In this document: one piece after another, positions 8,664-18,204 of the stretch
Layout: each line of letters begins with the position of its first letter
How positions within the stretch are numbered: the stretch's first letter is position 1
From: Pseudomonadota bacterium
GTDB lineage: Bacteria; Desulfobacterota; Desulfobulbia; Desulfobulbales; Desulfocapsaceae
DNA length: 64,000 nucleotides
Assembly: GCA_018817385.1 (NCBI GenBank)
Contig: JAHIUA010000084.1
Span: 17,665 to 81,664 of the forward strand
Reading direction: 5' to 3'
The notes under the pieces: generated by a model
What the model was told of the DNA's origin: nothing
The model's input: the letters and a program-made list of their open reading frames with translations, nothing else
Database searches by the model: none
Translations under genes and position numbers: made by a program

Positions 8664-9491
8664 CTATCTCTCTAAGTAGTACTGGAGTTGTTCTAATGCG
8701 ATCTGATCTTCATCCTTGGGAACAGATTCTGTCACGTAGGGCGAGGTCGCCGTCTTGGCTACCTTGTTGATATCATTTATAGAATACCCTGTTTTGTTGA
8801 TGGCGTTGCCGTCTGCCTCATAAGCGGCAAGAATGTTTGCTAAGCTGATTTCTCCGGCTTGGGTGTAAAGGAGTGCCCCCCCTGTAGTGGAATCAAAGTC
8901 TATACCTGTAACCTTTGAGCGAATGAGGGGAGAGATGGCAACGGATGTCTCGTTTCCACCTGCGTTTGCCTGGAGAACGATATGGTATTTGCCATCTGGT
9001 ACACTGTTCCCTCCACTGTCCAAGCCATCCCATTCTAAAAAATGGTTTCCTGCTTCAAGGTCTGTTGGAGTGAGTGTGGCGAGAGTCGTATTGTCTTCAT
9101 TTTGAATAGTGATTGTGACTGAGGATGCGGTACCGTCAAGTTGATAGCCTATGTCCACAGGATTCCCGGAAAATTCAAATACACTTTCCTGGTAGACAAC
9201 TTCCTTGCCTATGAGGTCTATTGAGGTGAATCGATCAGACTTTATCTGGGCATCAGCCAGTTCTGTCATGCTGTCGTTGAGGTTTACTAACTGTTCCAGA
9301 GAACTGAACTGGGCAAGCTGAGCGGTGAACTCAGTGGGGTCGTCAGGGTTTAAGGGATCCTGATTTTGGAGCTGGGCAACGAGCAGAGTGAGAAATTCTT
9401 CTTTCCCCATGATCTCATCATTCTTCGAGGTGGAAGAAGTCTCTGTCTGTGCAGTACTGGGGAATTGATAGATTTCTGAAATTGCACTCAT
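8664..9491 (-). CDS. flgD: FlgD, hook-cap assembly protein
   Basis: Scaffold for hook polymerisation. It has the conserved N-terminal segment MGKEEFLTLLVAQLQNQDPL followed by NPDDPTEFTAQLAQFSSLEQL, a central FlgD Ig-like domain (WDGLDSGGNSVPDGKYHIVL) and a C terminus longer than in E. coli (275 residues). It lies 48 bp upstream of flgE and 65 bp after fliK. Confidence 0.94.
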   Translation of the reverse strand: MSAISEIYQFPSTAQTETSSTSKNDEIMGKEEFLTLLVAQLQNQDPLNPDDPTEFTAQLAQFSSLEQLVNLNDSMTELADAQIKSDRFTSIDLIGKEVVYQESVFEFSGNPVDIGYQLDGTASSVTITIQNEDNTTLATLTPTDLEAGNHFLEWDGLDSGGNSVPDGKYHIVLQANAGGNETSVAISPLIRSKVTGIDFDSTTGGALLYTQAGEISLANILAAYEADGNAINKTGYSINDINKVAKTATSPYVTESVPKDEDQIALEQLQYYLER

Positions 9492-9556
9492 TGTTTTTTT
9501 CCTTTCCCTTGAAATTCGCTAAGAATTATGGGACGGCAATCCTGCTTGCATTATCT

Positions 9557-11191
9557 TCATGCAGTTACATTGATACTTGCACTGTCTGTGGTGGGACTCC
9601 CCGGAACGTCAGTTTTCTCTAATATCAGGTCAAAAGATTTTGTCCCTTTGGCAGAGGATCTGGTGAAGGAATATTCCTGTTGTTGGGAAGAGAAATGTTC
9701 CTGGAAAAATTCTTGCTGTCTTCCGCCCTCACCATCCATTGTTATTTTGAAGGAATCGACTGTAAAGCCTTGCTGCTCAAGTATCGTACGAAGTCGCGGC
9801 ATGTTCTTTTCTAGTGTATCAAGTACTTGCTGGCTTTGGGCGACAATATTTGCTTTGATCGAGCCTTCTTTTACCAAAATGTCTACCTTTAATTCACCTA
9901 ATTCTGCAGGGTGAAGCTGCATGGTAAGTTTACTGGTCTGTAGTCTTGGGTTGACACTGAATCGTTGGATTAGATGATTGACTATTTCCGGTTCAGGGAC
10001 AGTTAGTTGGGCACCAGGCGCAAATTTTCCTTCAATACTGGTGTGGCCAGGGGCAGCAGGGTTTAGACTGAACTGGGAGCCGGGCATGGCTTCCAGTCCT
10101 GAACTTGTGGGCGATAGAGAAAAACTGGCAACACCGGTTGCAGGTTGAGGTCCACTCTTGTTCTGCTCTCCAGCAGGTTGTTGCTCGGAACCGGATTGTT
10201 GAGATTGGTCTCCTGTTTTAGTACCGTTGCCAGCGGTATCCCCCATTTTTGCGGAGAGATATTGTCCAGTAATATCTTGACGGTTTCCCTCCAGTTTTGC
10301 AGATTTGTTTGCCTCAACTCCCTTTCCTTCCTCAATATCGAGAGAGACCAATGTCTGCTGGGCCTGGATTTCACCGTTGCTGGTCCTTATTAAGGCAGGA
10401 CTCGTCAGCTTCTGCAGTTCTTCGGCTTGTGTTTGACCAACAGTGGTTGCTTGTGGTGTGGTTTGAATAATTATTGGGCCCTTATTCTTCCCTTCATTCA
10501 GGAGTTGCTGGATCTGCTGCAGGAGCAATGTCTCCGCTTGTTTAGGAGGGGTAATGGTTTCCCCTGATCCTTGTTCCTGTAAGGGGAATAAGGTTTCTCC
10601 TTTGGAGCGCCCGTTTTCCTGTATGGTGGCTATGGTGAAAACTGGAGATTGAGACGAGTTTTGGTGAAAGACCGTCACCTGCTCGGCTTTGACGACCCCT
10701 GCCTGTTCTGGAGAAAATTTTGCCTTGACGACTCCTGCCAGCTGTGGAGAGGACTCCTCCTGGATGACTCCTGCCAGCTGTGGAAAGGACTCCGCCTGGA
10801 TGACTCCTGCCGGCTCTGGAGCAAATTCTGCCTTGACCATTCCTGTGGGCTGTGGAAAGGATTCCCCGGTGATGAAAAGCGCTGTTTCCGCATTGCGTTC
10901 TCGGAAAGAAAACCAATTATCGGCAACATTGGTCCCGTCTGGGGAGGATGTTGCTGCATCTTCCAAGGGGTCTGTTAATAATTCAGGATGAGGGCGGTTT
11001 GTTTCCTCGCCTTGATCAGTTTTCCCCGCTACAACGTGTTCTTTTTGTATTTCTTGGCCTTCCTGGCTTTTCATCGTCTCATTGAGAAGGGGGGCGAATC
11101 CTCCCTTCTTGGTTTGTTTTGTTTCTTTGAGATCCGGCGCTTGAATTGGATTCTGTGCAGGAGTCTTTGGGGCTAATAGGAAGGCTTCCAT
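9557..11191 (-). CDS. fliK: FliK, hook-length control protein
   Basis: Secreted ruler protein controlling hook length. The ATG at 11191 (MEAFLLAPKTPAQNPIQAPD) is preceded by GGTGGAG; the longer frame would run through the end of the upstream gene. The 544-residue product is low-complexity, rich in Q, E, G and P, with a conserved C-terminal core (KLTMQLHPAELGELKVDILV and VLDTLEKNMPRLRTILEQQG), the Flg_hook domain. Five 12-residue tandem repeats occupy the first third (10685-10864). Confidence 0.9.
   Translation of the reverse strand: MEAFLLAPKTPAQNPIQAPDLKETKQTKKGGFAPLLNETMKSQEGQEIQKEHVVAGKTDQGEETNRPHPELLTDPLEDAATSSPDGTNVADNWFSFRERNAETALFITGESFPQPTGMVKAEFAPEPAGVIQAESFPQLAGVIQEESSPQLAGVVKAKFSPEQAGVVKAEQVTVFHQNSSQSPVFTIATIQENGRSKGETLFPLQEQGSGETITPPKQAETLLLQQIQQLLNEGKNKGPIIIQTTPQATTVGQTQAEELQKLTSPALIRTSNGEIQAQQTLVSLDIEEGKGVEANKSAKLEGNRQDITGQYLSAKMGDTAGNGTKTGDQSQQSGSEQQPAGEQNKSGPQPATGVASFSLSPTSSGLEAMPGSQFSLNPAAPGHTSIEGKFAPGAQLTVPEPEIVNHLIQRFSVNPRLQTSKLTMQLHPAELGELKVDILVKEGSIKANIVAQSQQVLDTLEKNMPRLRTILEQQGFTVDSFKITMDGEGGRQQEFFQEHFSSQQQEYSFTRSSAKGTKSFDLILEKTDVPGSPTTDSASINVTA
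10685..10864 (-). repeat. Five 36-bp tandem repeats inside fliK
   Basis: Five in-frame 36-bp units encode 12-residue repeats of the pattern E-S/F-x-P-x-x-A-G-V-V/I-K/Q-A. They fall in the disordered ruler part of FliK, so copy-number change would alter ruler length without breaking the frame. Confidence 0.85.
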
Positions 11192-11198
11192 ATATCGT

Positions 11199-11768
11199 TT
11201 ACTCCACCTGTAGGGTAGAAAATGTAGTGCTAAGTTGTGAGGCTTTGGCCTTGTCCATCTGATCAAGAATTTTGGCAGCTGATTTCACTTTCATATTCGC
11301 CAGGAGATCAGCAGCGAGCTGTAAATCAAGGCTTGCCATGGAAAGAGCTGCCTTATCAGGATCCATTTTGGCATAAATGAGGCTCAACTCTTTTATTTTC
11401 TCAAGCTCTTTAGCATCTTTTTTTGCCAATGCGGTCTCAATGTTTTTCTGTAGTTGTTTTAACTCGTCTAGCTTTTTGTTCATCTCTTCAAGTTTCTTAT
11501 CGACTTCCAACTGAAGAGTCTTTAGTTCCTTTTCCTTGAAGACCAGTACTTTTTTCTCTTCTTCAAGGTTATCGCGTTCATTTTGAAGAAGGGTATATAT
11601 TCTTCGTTCTTCAACTGAATCAAATGTTTTTTCTTTTTGTGTCATGACGGGTTGGTCCACAGCAGCCCCTTTTTCGGGTTTTTCTTCGGAAGCGAAGCTC
11701 CTGAGTGGGAGGAGTCCAGTGCAAATAAAAAAGAAGGAGAGTGCGGTAAGATAGATCATTTTATTCAT
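11199..11768 (-). CDS. motE: MotE-like periplasmic chaperone (MgtE_N-like)
   Basis: The product (189 residues) has a signal peptide (MNKMIYLTALSFFFICTGLL), a long charged coiled coil (about residues 45-130) and a C-terminal helical domain DPDKAALSMASLDLQLAADL...MKVKSAAKILDQMD that resembles the MgtE/FliG N-terminal fold. This layout is that of the MotE family (chaperone of the MotC stator protein) often found in fli/mot operons of this type. It heads the fliK-flgD-flgE run; its stop lies just ahead of the fliK start. Partner is inferred. Confidence 0.75.
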   Translation of the reverse strand: MNKMIYLTALSFFFICTGLLPLRSFASEEKPEKGAAVDQPVMTQKEKTFDSVEERRIYTLLQNERDNLEEEKKVLVFKEKELKTLQLEVDKKLEEMNKKLDELKQLQKNIETALAKKDAKELEKIKELSLIYAKMDPDKAALSMASLDLQLAADLLANMKVKSAAKILDQMDKAKASQLSTTFSTLQVE

Positions 11769-11917
11769 AACAATTCCTTATGGGAAATAACTGCCGCCTC
11801 ATTTTTTACCACCAGGGCGGTTGATAACGTTTTTCACAAGATAGGTTGGGAGCAGAATCATATTATTATCCACATCCGTTTTACTCTGGGGCCTGTCTCT
11901 ACATGGCTCGCTTGCTT

Positions 11918-11934
11918 GGCTTTTCATTGGCCAA
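11918..11934 (-). promoter_or_regulatory. Possible sigma-54 promoter upstream of motE
   Basis: On the minus strand TTGGCCAATGAAAAGCCA has GG and GC ten bases apart, but the -12 half (AAGCCA) departs from TTGCA. It is the only candidate in the 317-bp gap 11769-12085, which is otherwise without visible genes. Confidence 0.35.
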
Positions 11935-12085
11935 AAAAAATAATCTCTTGAATATCAGATTGATACATGTTGCTAAGTTGTGTCTGTGTCTCGACGAAGA
12001 TTAGAAAATCTCATTTATTGATGGACACTATCAAAAAAAAGTGAGCAGAGCGAGGTTAGGGGGAGTGAGGATGGACCTTTGCCTT

Positions 12086-12541
12086 TCATTTGTTGTCCGT
12101 GTCATTTCTTTCGTGACGGAGAACAGCAATTTCATCAAGCATGGCTGCTTCTTTTTTGTTTTGATAATTTTGCCAAGCGATATTCTGATTTTCCTTTAGT
12201 TTTTCAAGTATCTTGTGTTCCTTGCTTTTTTTTAATAAAATTATCTTCTTTTGTTGTGCTATCTTTTTTTTCCGATCGAGTTCACCCTTCGTAAGGGTTA
12301 TCTGCTGACGAAGATAGGTGATTCGTTCTTCATAACGCGCTAATTCTAAGGTCAGTATTCCAGTTTCCTGCTTTTCCTCTAACATTTGAATAAGAGAACT
12401 TAATTCTTGTTGGAGTGTATCAAGGCGTTCCTGAACTTTCTTTTCTTCAAGTCGAGCCAAAAAAAAAATCTGTCTTGCTACATCCTCTTCTCGTTTTCTA
12501 AACTGAAGGATAGAATCCAGGGAAAATTGTTTTATTGCCAT
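12086..12541 (-). CDS. fliJ: FliJ, flagellar export chaperone
   Basis: Small coiled-coil export protein that links the FliI ATPase to FlhA. The 151-residue product begins FSLDSILQFRKREEDVARQI, typical of FliJ, and is nearly all charged helix (KKVQERLDTLQQEL, LTKGELDRKKKIAQQKK). It follows fliI by 20 bp and ends the flgB-fliJ operon. Confidence 0.88.
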   Translation of the reverse strand: MAIKQFSLDSILQFRKREEDVARQIFFLARLEEKKVQERLDTLQQELSSLIQMLEEKQETGILTLELARYEERITYLRQQITLTKGELDRKKKIAQQKKIILLKKSKEHKILEKLKENQNIAWQNYQNKKEAAMLDEIAVLRHERNDTDNK

Positions 12542-12561
12542 CAGAGATACTCACATTAAGG

Positions 12562-13929
12562 TCAAGGTGTGTTGGTTGGGGCATCACTTTCTCTTCTGTT
12601 CAGCCGTTTTACGCCATCTTTTTCACGTTCACTGAGGAGTTGGCCAAGTTCTTCAACGGTCTGCTTGAGGGGGGTCACCTCATCATATCCTTGGCGAAGG
12701 AATTCATTGATAGCGTCAATTTTACTGATGGCAAAGTCAATTCCGGGGTTGGATCCTTTGGTGTAGGCTCCGATGTTGATGAGGTCTTCGGCTTCTGCAT
12801 AGGTCGCAAGTACTTTTCGTGCTTTTCCGGCAAGTTCTATGTGACGAGGAGTGCTGATTTCTCGCATGATTCTGCTGGCAGAGTTCAGTACGTCGATGGC
12901 AGGATAATGGTTTCTGGCAGCTATTGCTCTGGAAAGGACTATGTGCCCATCCAGGATGGAACGTACCGAATCTGCAACGGGTTCGGTCATATCATCTCCA
13001 TCAACAAGTACGGTATAGAGACCGGTAATAGAACCCTGCCCTTGGAACTGTCCTGCACGTTCAAGAAGCTTAGGAAGGGTTGCAAAAACAGAAGGGGTAT
13101 ATCCTTTGGTGGTTGGAGGTTCACCCACGGCCAGTCCGATTTCCCGCATGGCCATGGCAAAGCGGGTAACCGAATCCATCATGAGGAGGACATTCTTCCC
13201 TTGTTTACAAAAATATTCGGCGATGGAGGTGGCAACAAATGCACCCCGCATGCGTAAAAGCGGCGATTGGTCGGAAGTGACAACGACTATGACTGAACGG
13301 GCCAGTCCCTCTTTACCAAGGTCTCTTTCTATAAACTCGCGAACCTCTCTTCCACGTTCACCGATGAGGGCAATGACATTGACATCGGCTCGGGCATAGC
13401 GGGCCATCATGCCAAGGAGAACACTTTTGCCCACTCCAGACCCTGCCATAATTCCCATCCTCTGGCCGGTGCCACAGGTGATGAGTCCATTGATTGCACG
13501 AACACCAAGGTCCAACGGTTCAGTAATATTTCTTCTCTCCATTGGTCCTGGAGGATGGGAGTAAATTTGTTTTTCTTCTTCGAGAAGAGGGATCGGTTTT
13601 CCGTCAAGGGGTGTTTCCATGGCATCGATGACCCTGCCCAGTAAGTTACTGCCAACCTTAATGGTTGCACTGGCCTTAACGACACGGATTCTGCTACCGG
13701 GGCCAAGTCCTCTCAGGTCTCCAAGGGGCATGAGAAGGGCTCGGGAATCTTTGAAACCAACTATTTCTGCAAGGACAGGTGGTGTGTCGTCAAGTGGGGT
13801 GAGTTCACAGAGTGAACCAATAGAGGCGTAGGGACAATACCCTTCAACAATAAGTCCTACAATCCGTGTGACTTTGCCCCATATGCGGATGGGATTGATG
13901 GATTTAAAAGATCCTGAGTAAAGTGACAT
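12562..13929 (-). CDS. fliI: FliI, flagellar export ATPase
   Basis: Cytoplasmic ATPase that energises type III export, homologous to F1-beta. Walker A is GSGVGKSV (in MGIMAGSGVGKSVLLGMMAR), Walker B is NVLLMMDSVTRFAMA, and the family signature PSVFATLPKLLERAG is present. Length 455 residues is normal. It lies between fliH (regulator) and fliJ. Confidence 0.97.
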   Translation of the reverse strand: MSLYSGSFKSINPIRIWGKVTRIVGLIVEGYCPYASIGSLCELTPLDDTPPVLAEIVGFKDSRALLMPLGDLRGLGPGSRIRVVKASATIKVGSNLLGRVIDAMETPLDGKPIPLLEEEKQIYSHPPGPMERRNITEPLDLGVRAINGLITCGTGQRMGIMAGSGVGKSVLLGMMARYARADVNVIALIGERGREVREFIERDLGKEGLARSVIVVVTSDQSPLLRMRGAFVATSIAEYFCKQGKNVLLMMDSVTRFAMAMREIGLAVGEPPTTKGYTPSVFATLPKLLERAGQFQGQGSITGLYTVLVDGDDMTEPVADSVRSILDGHIVLSRAIAARNHYPAIDVLNSASRIMREISTPRHIELAGKARKVLATYAEAEDLINIGAYTKGSNPGIDFAISKIDAINEFLRQGYDEVTPLKQTVEELGQLLSEREKDGVKRLNRRESDAPTNTP

Positions 13930-13966
13930 AAGATATGAAGGGGTTGCTGACGTTATTTTCAGGTAA

Positions 13967-14755
13967 TTACTCAGAGGTCATAATCGAGTTGCGTATGACC
14001 TTGAGTTGACTGGCCATGCTGGCGTCTATTGTGCATGAGATAGATTCTATCTTGCAGCCGCCACGTTCTAGAGTGGCGTCTGGTTTCAGGGAAATGTTGT
14101 CCAGGCCACTTATCTGGTTAATGATTTCACTCTTTTTTTCCTCAACACAGGCTAAATCTTTAGGGTTTAGTTGAATTTGAAATTCGTCTGATTTAACTGC
14201 TAAATGGATAGCCTCTATTATGGTGGCGGTTATGGTCTCGCTTTGTTCTTCCACTGAATGTCTGATGATTTTCTCGGCAATGGCCAAAACCAGCTCTCTC
14301 ATTTCTCCTATACTGTTCTGAAGAATGGTTTCTCGAAGACGATCCAGTTCGTTGCAGATGCAAAGCAGGGTCTGGGCGCCATTTTCAAAATCTTTTTCGG
14401 CCTGTTTCCTCCCAGCTGTTACTCCAGCGTTAAAGCTCTCTTCGCGAATATCGTTAATGTTTACTACAGGTTCTGGAGGAATGTCTTGCGGAATGGATGT
14501 CGGGGGTTGAGGTGCAGGGGGATCGTCAATCAGATTTTTGGGTTCCTTTGTTTCTGGTATGGGTTCAGGAGAGGGAATACTTTTTCGTCCTTCCTGATTT
14601 GGTTGTGAAACAGGGGCAGTGATTTTTGCTCCAGGTTTTGCACTATCCAATTTTACAATCGATTCCCATACAGGTTCACTCTCAGAGGTTTCACGTTTCA
14701 AAACGACAACCGGTTTAAAATCACTGCTGGCTTTGTAAAATTTAGACAAGCTCAT
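13967..14755 (-). CDS. fliH: FliH, negative regulator of export ATPase
   Basis: Stator-like regulator that holds FliI. The 262-residue product has a variable proline-rich N-terminal half (PSPEPIPETKEPKN) and a C-terminal half typical of FliH/HrpE (ELVLAIAEKIIRHSVEEQSE; the EIINQISGLDNISLKPDATL region; GGCKIES). It overlaps fliG by 14 bp, a sign of translational coupling. Confidence 0.9.
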   Translation of the reverse strand: MSLSKFYKASSDFKPVVVLKRETSESEPVWESIVKLDSAKPGAKITAPVSQPNQEGRKSIPSPEPIPETKEPKNLIDDPPAPQPPTSIPQDIPPEPVVNINDIREESFNAGVTAGRKQAEKDFENGAQTLLCICNELDRLRETILQNSIGEMRELVLAIAEKIIRHSVEEQSETITATIIEAIHLAVKSDEFQIQLNPKDLACVEEKKSEIINQISGLDNISLKPDATLERGGCKIESISCTIDASMASQLKVIRNSIMTSE

Positions 14756-15746
14756 CAGCGCCCCCTGAACCGATTACCAGTTTTCCTTCTTCTTCAAGTT
14801 TCATAGCAATTTTAACAATGGCCTGCTGCATGGCTTCCACTTCGGAGAGTCGGACAGGACCCATAGCGTCAAGGTCATCGCGAATCATATCTGCAGCGCG
14901 GGCGGACATGTTGGCAAATATTTTCTCCTTTATTTCATCGGAAGCGGTTTTTAGGGACAGGGTAAGAGAATCATTGTTTACCTCGCGCAGTATCATCTGT
15001 AGTGAACGACCATCAAGTGCCACCAGATTTTCAAAAGTGAACATGCGTTTGCGAATTTCTTCAACCATGTCTGGGTCATTTTCTTCGATGTCGTCCAGGA
15101 TATCGACATCTATGTTGTTACTGAGGTGATTGAGAAGATCAACGACCTTATCGATGCCCCCAACCTGTTTCTGCTCTTTTCCTGCCACCAGACCGATTTC
15201 ACGATGGAGGGCGTCCTCGATTCTGGCAATGACTTCAGGAGATACTTTTTCGATCTTGGCAATACGATAGACAACATCTGCGCGTATTTCTTCTGGTAAA
15301 TGTGACAGAATTTCACTGGCATGCTCAACATGCTGGGTGGAAAGTACCAGGGCAACAGTCTGGGGATGTTCCTTTTCCAGGAGGCCAGCTACCATCCGAG
15401 GTTGCATGAGGGCAATGGTTTCCAGGGAATGGGTTTCTGTGCCGGAGATAAACTGTTCCAGCAATATATCCGCCCGTTCTTCTGACTCCAGTGAAGAAAT
15501 AGCCTTTTTCGCAAATTCGTCACCTTTGATAAAAAGTCCTGCATATTCTTGCTGTGCCTCATGAAAGCTGGCAAAAACCCGTTCTTTTATATCCTCTGGG
15601 ATATGGTCAATGGTGGCGATGGCACGAGTAACCTGACGAATTTCATCATTACTCAGTTCAGAAAATATTTTTGCAGAGGCATCTTCTCCCAGGCACATCA
15701 GGAGCACAGCCGCTTTATTTACACCGGTTAAGGTCATAATGCTCAT
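14742..15746 (-). CDS. fliG: FliG, flagellar motor switch protein
   Basis: Rotor protein that takes torque from MotA. Typical motifs are KAAVLLMCLGEDASAKIFSE at the N terminus, EKEHPQTVALVLSTQ in the middle domain, and the charged C-terminal torque helix (RSLQMILREVNNDSLTLSLK, DLDAMGPVRLSEVEAMQQ). Length 334 is typical. It is adjacent to fliF as expected, since both proteins interact. Confidence 0.97.
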   Translation of the reverse strand: MSIMTLTGVNKAAVLLMCLGEDASAKIFSELSNDEIRQVTRAIATIDHIPEDIKERVFASFHEAQQEYAGLFIKGDEFAKKAISSLESEERADILLEQFISGTETHSLETIALMQPRMVAGLLEKEHPQTVALVLSTQHVEHASEILSHLPEEIRADVVYRIAKIEKVSPEVIARIEDALHREIGLVAGKEQKQVGGIDKVVDLLNHLSNNIDVDILDDIEENDPDMVEEIRKRMFTFENLVALDGRSLQMILREVNNDSLTLSLKTASDEIKEKIFANMSARAADMIRDDLDAMGPVRLSEVEAMQQAIVKIAMKLEEEGKLVIGSGGADELV

Positions 15747-15749
15747 ATC

Positions 15750-17378
15750 TCAGCCTTCCTGAATCCAGTTTTTGATAATGTAGGCGGTTGGTACATGATT
15801 GCGCATGATTTGCTGGCGCAGAGTGACGATTGAATCTGGAAGGATCTCTTCTTCTTCAATCTCTTCTTGGTGTTCTTCACTCTGTTTGGCTTCAAGGGCT
15901 TCGCGTTCAAGTTCTGAAATTGTTTTGTTGTGCTCCGTTACTTCTCTCTTCATGGTTTTGATAATCGGCCTGATAAGAAGAAAGTAGAAGAGGAGGGCTC
16001 CAACAGATAACAGTCCAATTTTAACCAGTGGGAGATATTCGTAGAGCAGATTTTTGGGTATCCCCTCCGCAATTAACTGTTCTTCTGCTTTTTCCATAAA
16101 CGGCATGGAAGTGACATTGATGATATCCCCACGGGCAGACACCAGTCCCAAGGCACTGGCCACCATGGTTTCGATGGCTTTCAGTTCATCTGCGCTTCTA
16201 GGAAGAGTGGCTGTTTCTGTTTTCCCATCTTTTGAGGGAAGAACCTTATCTGCGATCAAGACCGAGACAGAAAGGGTTGTGATGGATCCCACAGGGTTGA
16301 TTATTTTACTGATGGACTTACTGATCTCGTAATTGATGATCCGAGAAGATTTGTTTGATACAGGAGTAGAGGATGTTTGTCCTCCACCATTTCCTTCAAG
16401 GTTTGATTGAACTCCGGGGATTCCACCAGTTCCCTGGGTGCCGCTACTCTCTTGCTGCAGCTGTTCACTGCGGACAACTGGTTCTTCTCCGTCAAATAAT
16501 TCTTCTGTCTTCTCCACCTTGGCAAAATCTAAGGTGGCTGTGACTCTGACCATGGCCTTGCCGTAACCCATTGTTTTGTCGAGAAGGTCTTGGGCTCGCA
16601 TCTCCAGACGATGTTCCACCTCCTGTTGATAGGCAAGCCTGTCAATGGGGATTCGTTGTTCGTCTTTGTCTATCTCGGTGCCTTCAAGTATCTTTCCGTT
16701 GGCATTGATTACCTTCACATTTTCTGGGGTAAGGCCAGCCACAGAGCCGGAAATGAGATGGATAATGCCTTGAACCTGTTCCTTGTCCAGAGCCCTCCCT
16801 GGAACCAAGGTGACGATAACAGAAGCAGTGGCCTGTTTCTGTTGGTTTTTAAAGAGGCGTTTTTCTGGAAGAGCAAGGTGTACCCTGGTTGACTCAACAG
16901 GAGCAAGGGAGGTGACTGTCCGTGCCAACTCTCCCTGCAGGGCCCTGGTGTAATTAACCTGTTGCACAAAGTCAGTAAGGGCGAAAGACTGCTTGTCAAA
17001 GACTTCGAATCCAACACCTCCTCCGGAGGGAAGATCAATGGCGGCCAGATCAAGTCTGCTTTCATAGATTTTGTCAGCAGGAATCCAGATGTTTTTGCCA
17101 TTGTTTTTCAGTTGATAGTCTATTCTCTGGCCTTTGAGCCAGGAGATGACAGCAGAGGCATCTTTTTGCTCAAGATTTGCATAGAGCAATTGATAGTCTG
17201 CGGTTCTAGCCTGAATGATGAGCACAGCAAAAAGGGCGATTGAAATAACAGCCACTGTGGCCAGGGCAATTTTTCTGGAGAGAGGCCATTCTTTCAAGAG
17301 GGTGAGCAGATCTTTCCTTTTAGGAAGAGCTGGTTTTTCTCCTGAGTTCTGTTCTTGGATGAAGTCTTCTTCAGCCAT
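15750..17378 (-). CDS. fliF: FliF, MS-ring protein
   Basis: Forms the membrane-embedded MS ring. It has two membrane helices (about residues 33-55 and 450-472), the YscJ/FliF periplasmic domain (DYQLLYANLEQKDASAVISW; NYTRALQGELARTV) and a C-terminal FliG-binding tail ending PTAYIIKNWIQEG. The 542 residues agree with the family. The start ATG at 17378 has AAAGGAATTTTTC upstream. Confidence 0.97.
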   Translation of the reverse strand: MAEEDFIQEQNSGEKPALPKRKDLLTLLKEWPLSRKIALATVAVISIALFAVLIIQARTADYQLLYANLEQKDASAVISWLKGQRIDYQLKNNGKNIWIPADKIYESRLDLAAIDLPSGGGVGFEVFDKQSFALTDFVQQVNYTRALQGELARTVTSLAPVESTRVHLALPEKRLFKNQQKQATASVIVTLVPGRALDKEQVQGIIHLISGSVAGLTPENVKVINANGKILEGTEIDKDEQRIPIDRLAYQQEVEHRLEMRAQDLLDKTMGYGKAMVRVTATLDFAKVEKTEELFDGEEPVVRSEQLQQESSGTQGTGGIPGVQSNLEGNGGGQTSSTPVSNKSSRIINYEISKSISKIINPVGSITTLSVSVLIADKVLPSKDGKTETATLPRSADELKAIETMVASALGLVSARGDIINVTSMPFMEKAEEQLIAEGIPKNLLYEYLPLVKIGLLSVGALLFYFLLIRPIIKTMKREVTEHNKTISELEREALEAKQSEEHQEEIEEEEILPDSIVTLRQQIMRNHVPTAYIIKNWIQEG

Positions 17379-17460
17379 GAAAAATTCCTTTTTCTAAAGT
17401 TGGTTGATGGGAGCAGGCCGGGTTGTTATTTTTGAACCGATTCTGTGTTGGATGCATACC

Positions 17461-17760
17461 TTATATTTGCAGTCGCATGATATCATCGTAGGCCTGTAAG
17501 GCTTTGTTACGAAACTGGACAAGCATTTTGAGTGAGATATCCGCCTCTTCAACCGCTATCATTACTTCGTGCAGGTTTTTGGCCTCACCGCTGTTCAGTT
17601 TATTGATGGCGGCATTGCTTTGCTGTTCAGCATTGGTAGCCATATCGATACTGGACTTGATCATTTTTGAGAAATCTGATCCGGCTTTGGCCACCGGATG
17701 CGAATCAGGTTGGGCCAGGGGAAGCGGGGTCGAATTGATTTGTAGAGTTATTGGATTCAT
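17461..17760 (-). CDS. fliE: FliE, basal-body hook complex protein
   Basis: Rod adaptor between MS ring and rod. Ninety-nine residues with the conserved C terminus NLHEVMIAVEEADISLKMLV then QFRNKALQAYDDIMRLQI. It lies directly after flgC (6 bp) and before fliF. Confidence 0.95.
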   Translation of the reverse strand: MNPITLQINSTPLPLAQPDSHPVAKAGSDFSKMIKSSIDMATNAEQQSNAAINKLNSGEAKNLHEVMIAVEEADISLKMLVQFRNKALQAYDDIMRLQI

Positions 17761-17766
17761 TTGTTT

Positions 17767-18186
17767 TTATTTCCCAATTTCCAGCGCTTTGAGAGCCATG
17801 CGCTTTGCTGATTTAATAACTGTGGTATTTGCTTCATAAGAACGTGTGGCAGACATCATATCCACCATTTCCTTGAGGACACTGACGTTTGGCATTTCCA
17901 CATAGCCGTCTTCCTTGGCATCAGGGTGTGAGGGGTCGTATATCTTTTTAGGTTCTTCAGTATCTTCTAAAATCTTTGTTACTTCCACACCCTTGATGGA
18001 GGCATCCAGTTCTTCTTTAAAGGAGACCGGGCGGGTCTGAAAATAAACGGATTTTTTCTTGTAGGGTCCGCCTTCAGGAGTGGATGTCGTCTCCACATTT
18101 GCAAGATTTGAACTGATTGTATTGAGTCTGATCCGCTGGGCCTTAAGGGCTGAGGCGCTGATGTCGAATGTGGTAAAGATGTCCAT
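17767..18186 (-). CDS. flgC: FlgC, proximal rod protein
   Basis: Rod protein of 139 residues with the flagellar rod signature FDISASALKAQRIRLNTISS-NLANVETT and a C terminus DMMSATRSYEANTTVIKSAK. The start follows GGGAGGGAAACAGC. It sits between flgB and fliE. Confidence 0.96.
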   Translation of the reverse strand: MDIFTTFDISASALKAQRIRLNTISSNLANVETTSTPEGGPYKKKSVYFQTRPVSFKEELDASIKGVEVTKILEDTEEPKKIYDPSHPDAKEDGYVEMPNVSVLKEMVDMMSATRSYEANTTVIKSAKRMALKALEIGK

Positions 18187-18204
18187 GCTGTTTCCCTCCC
18201 TTTT

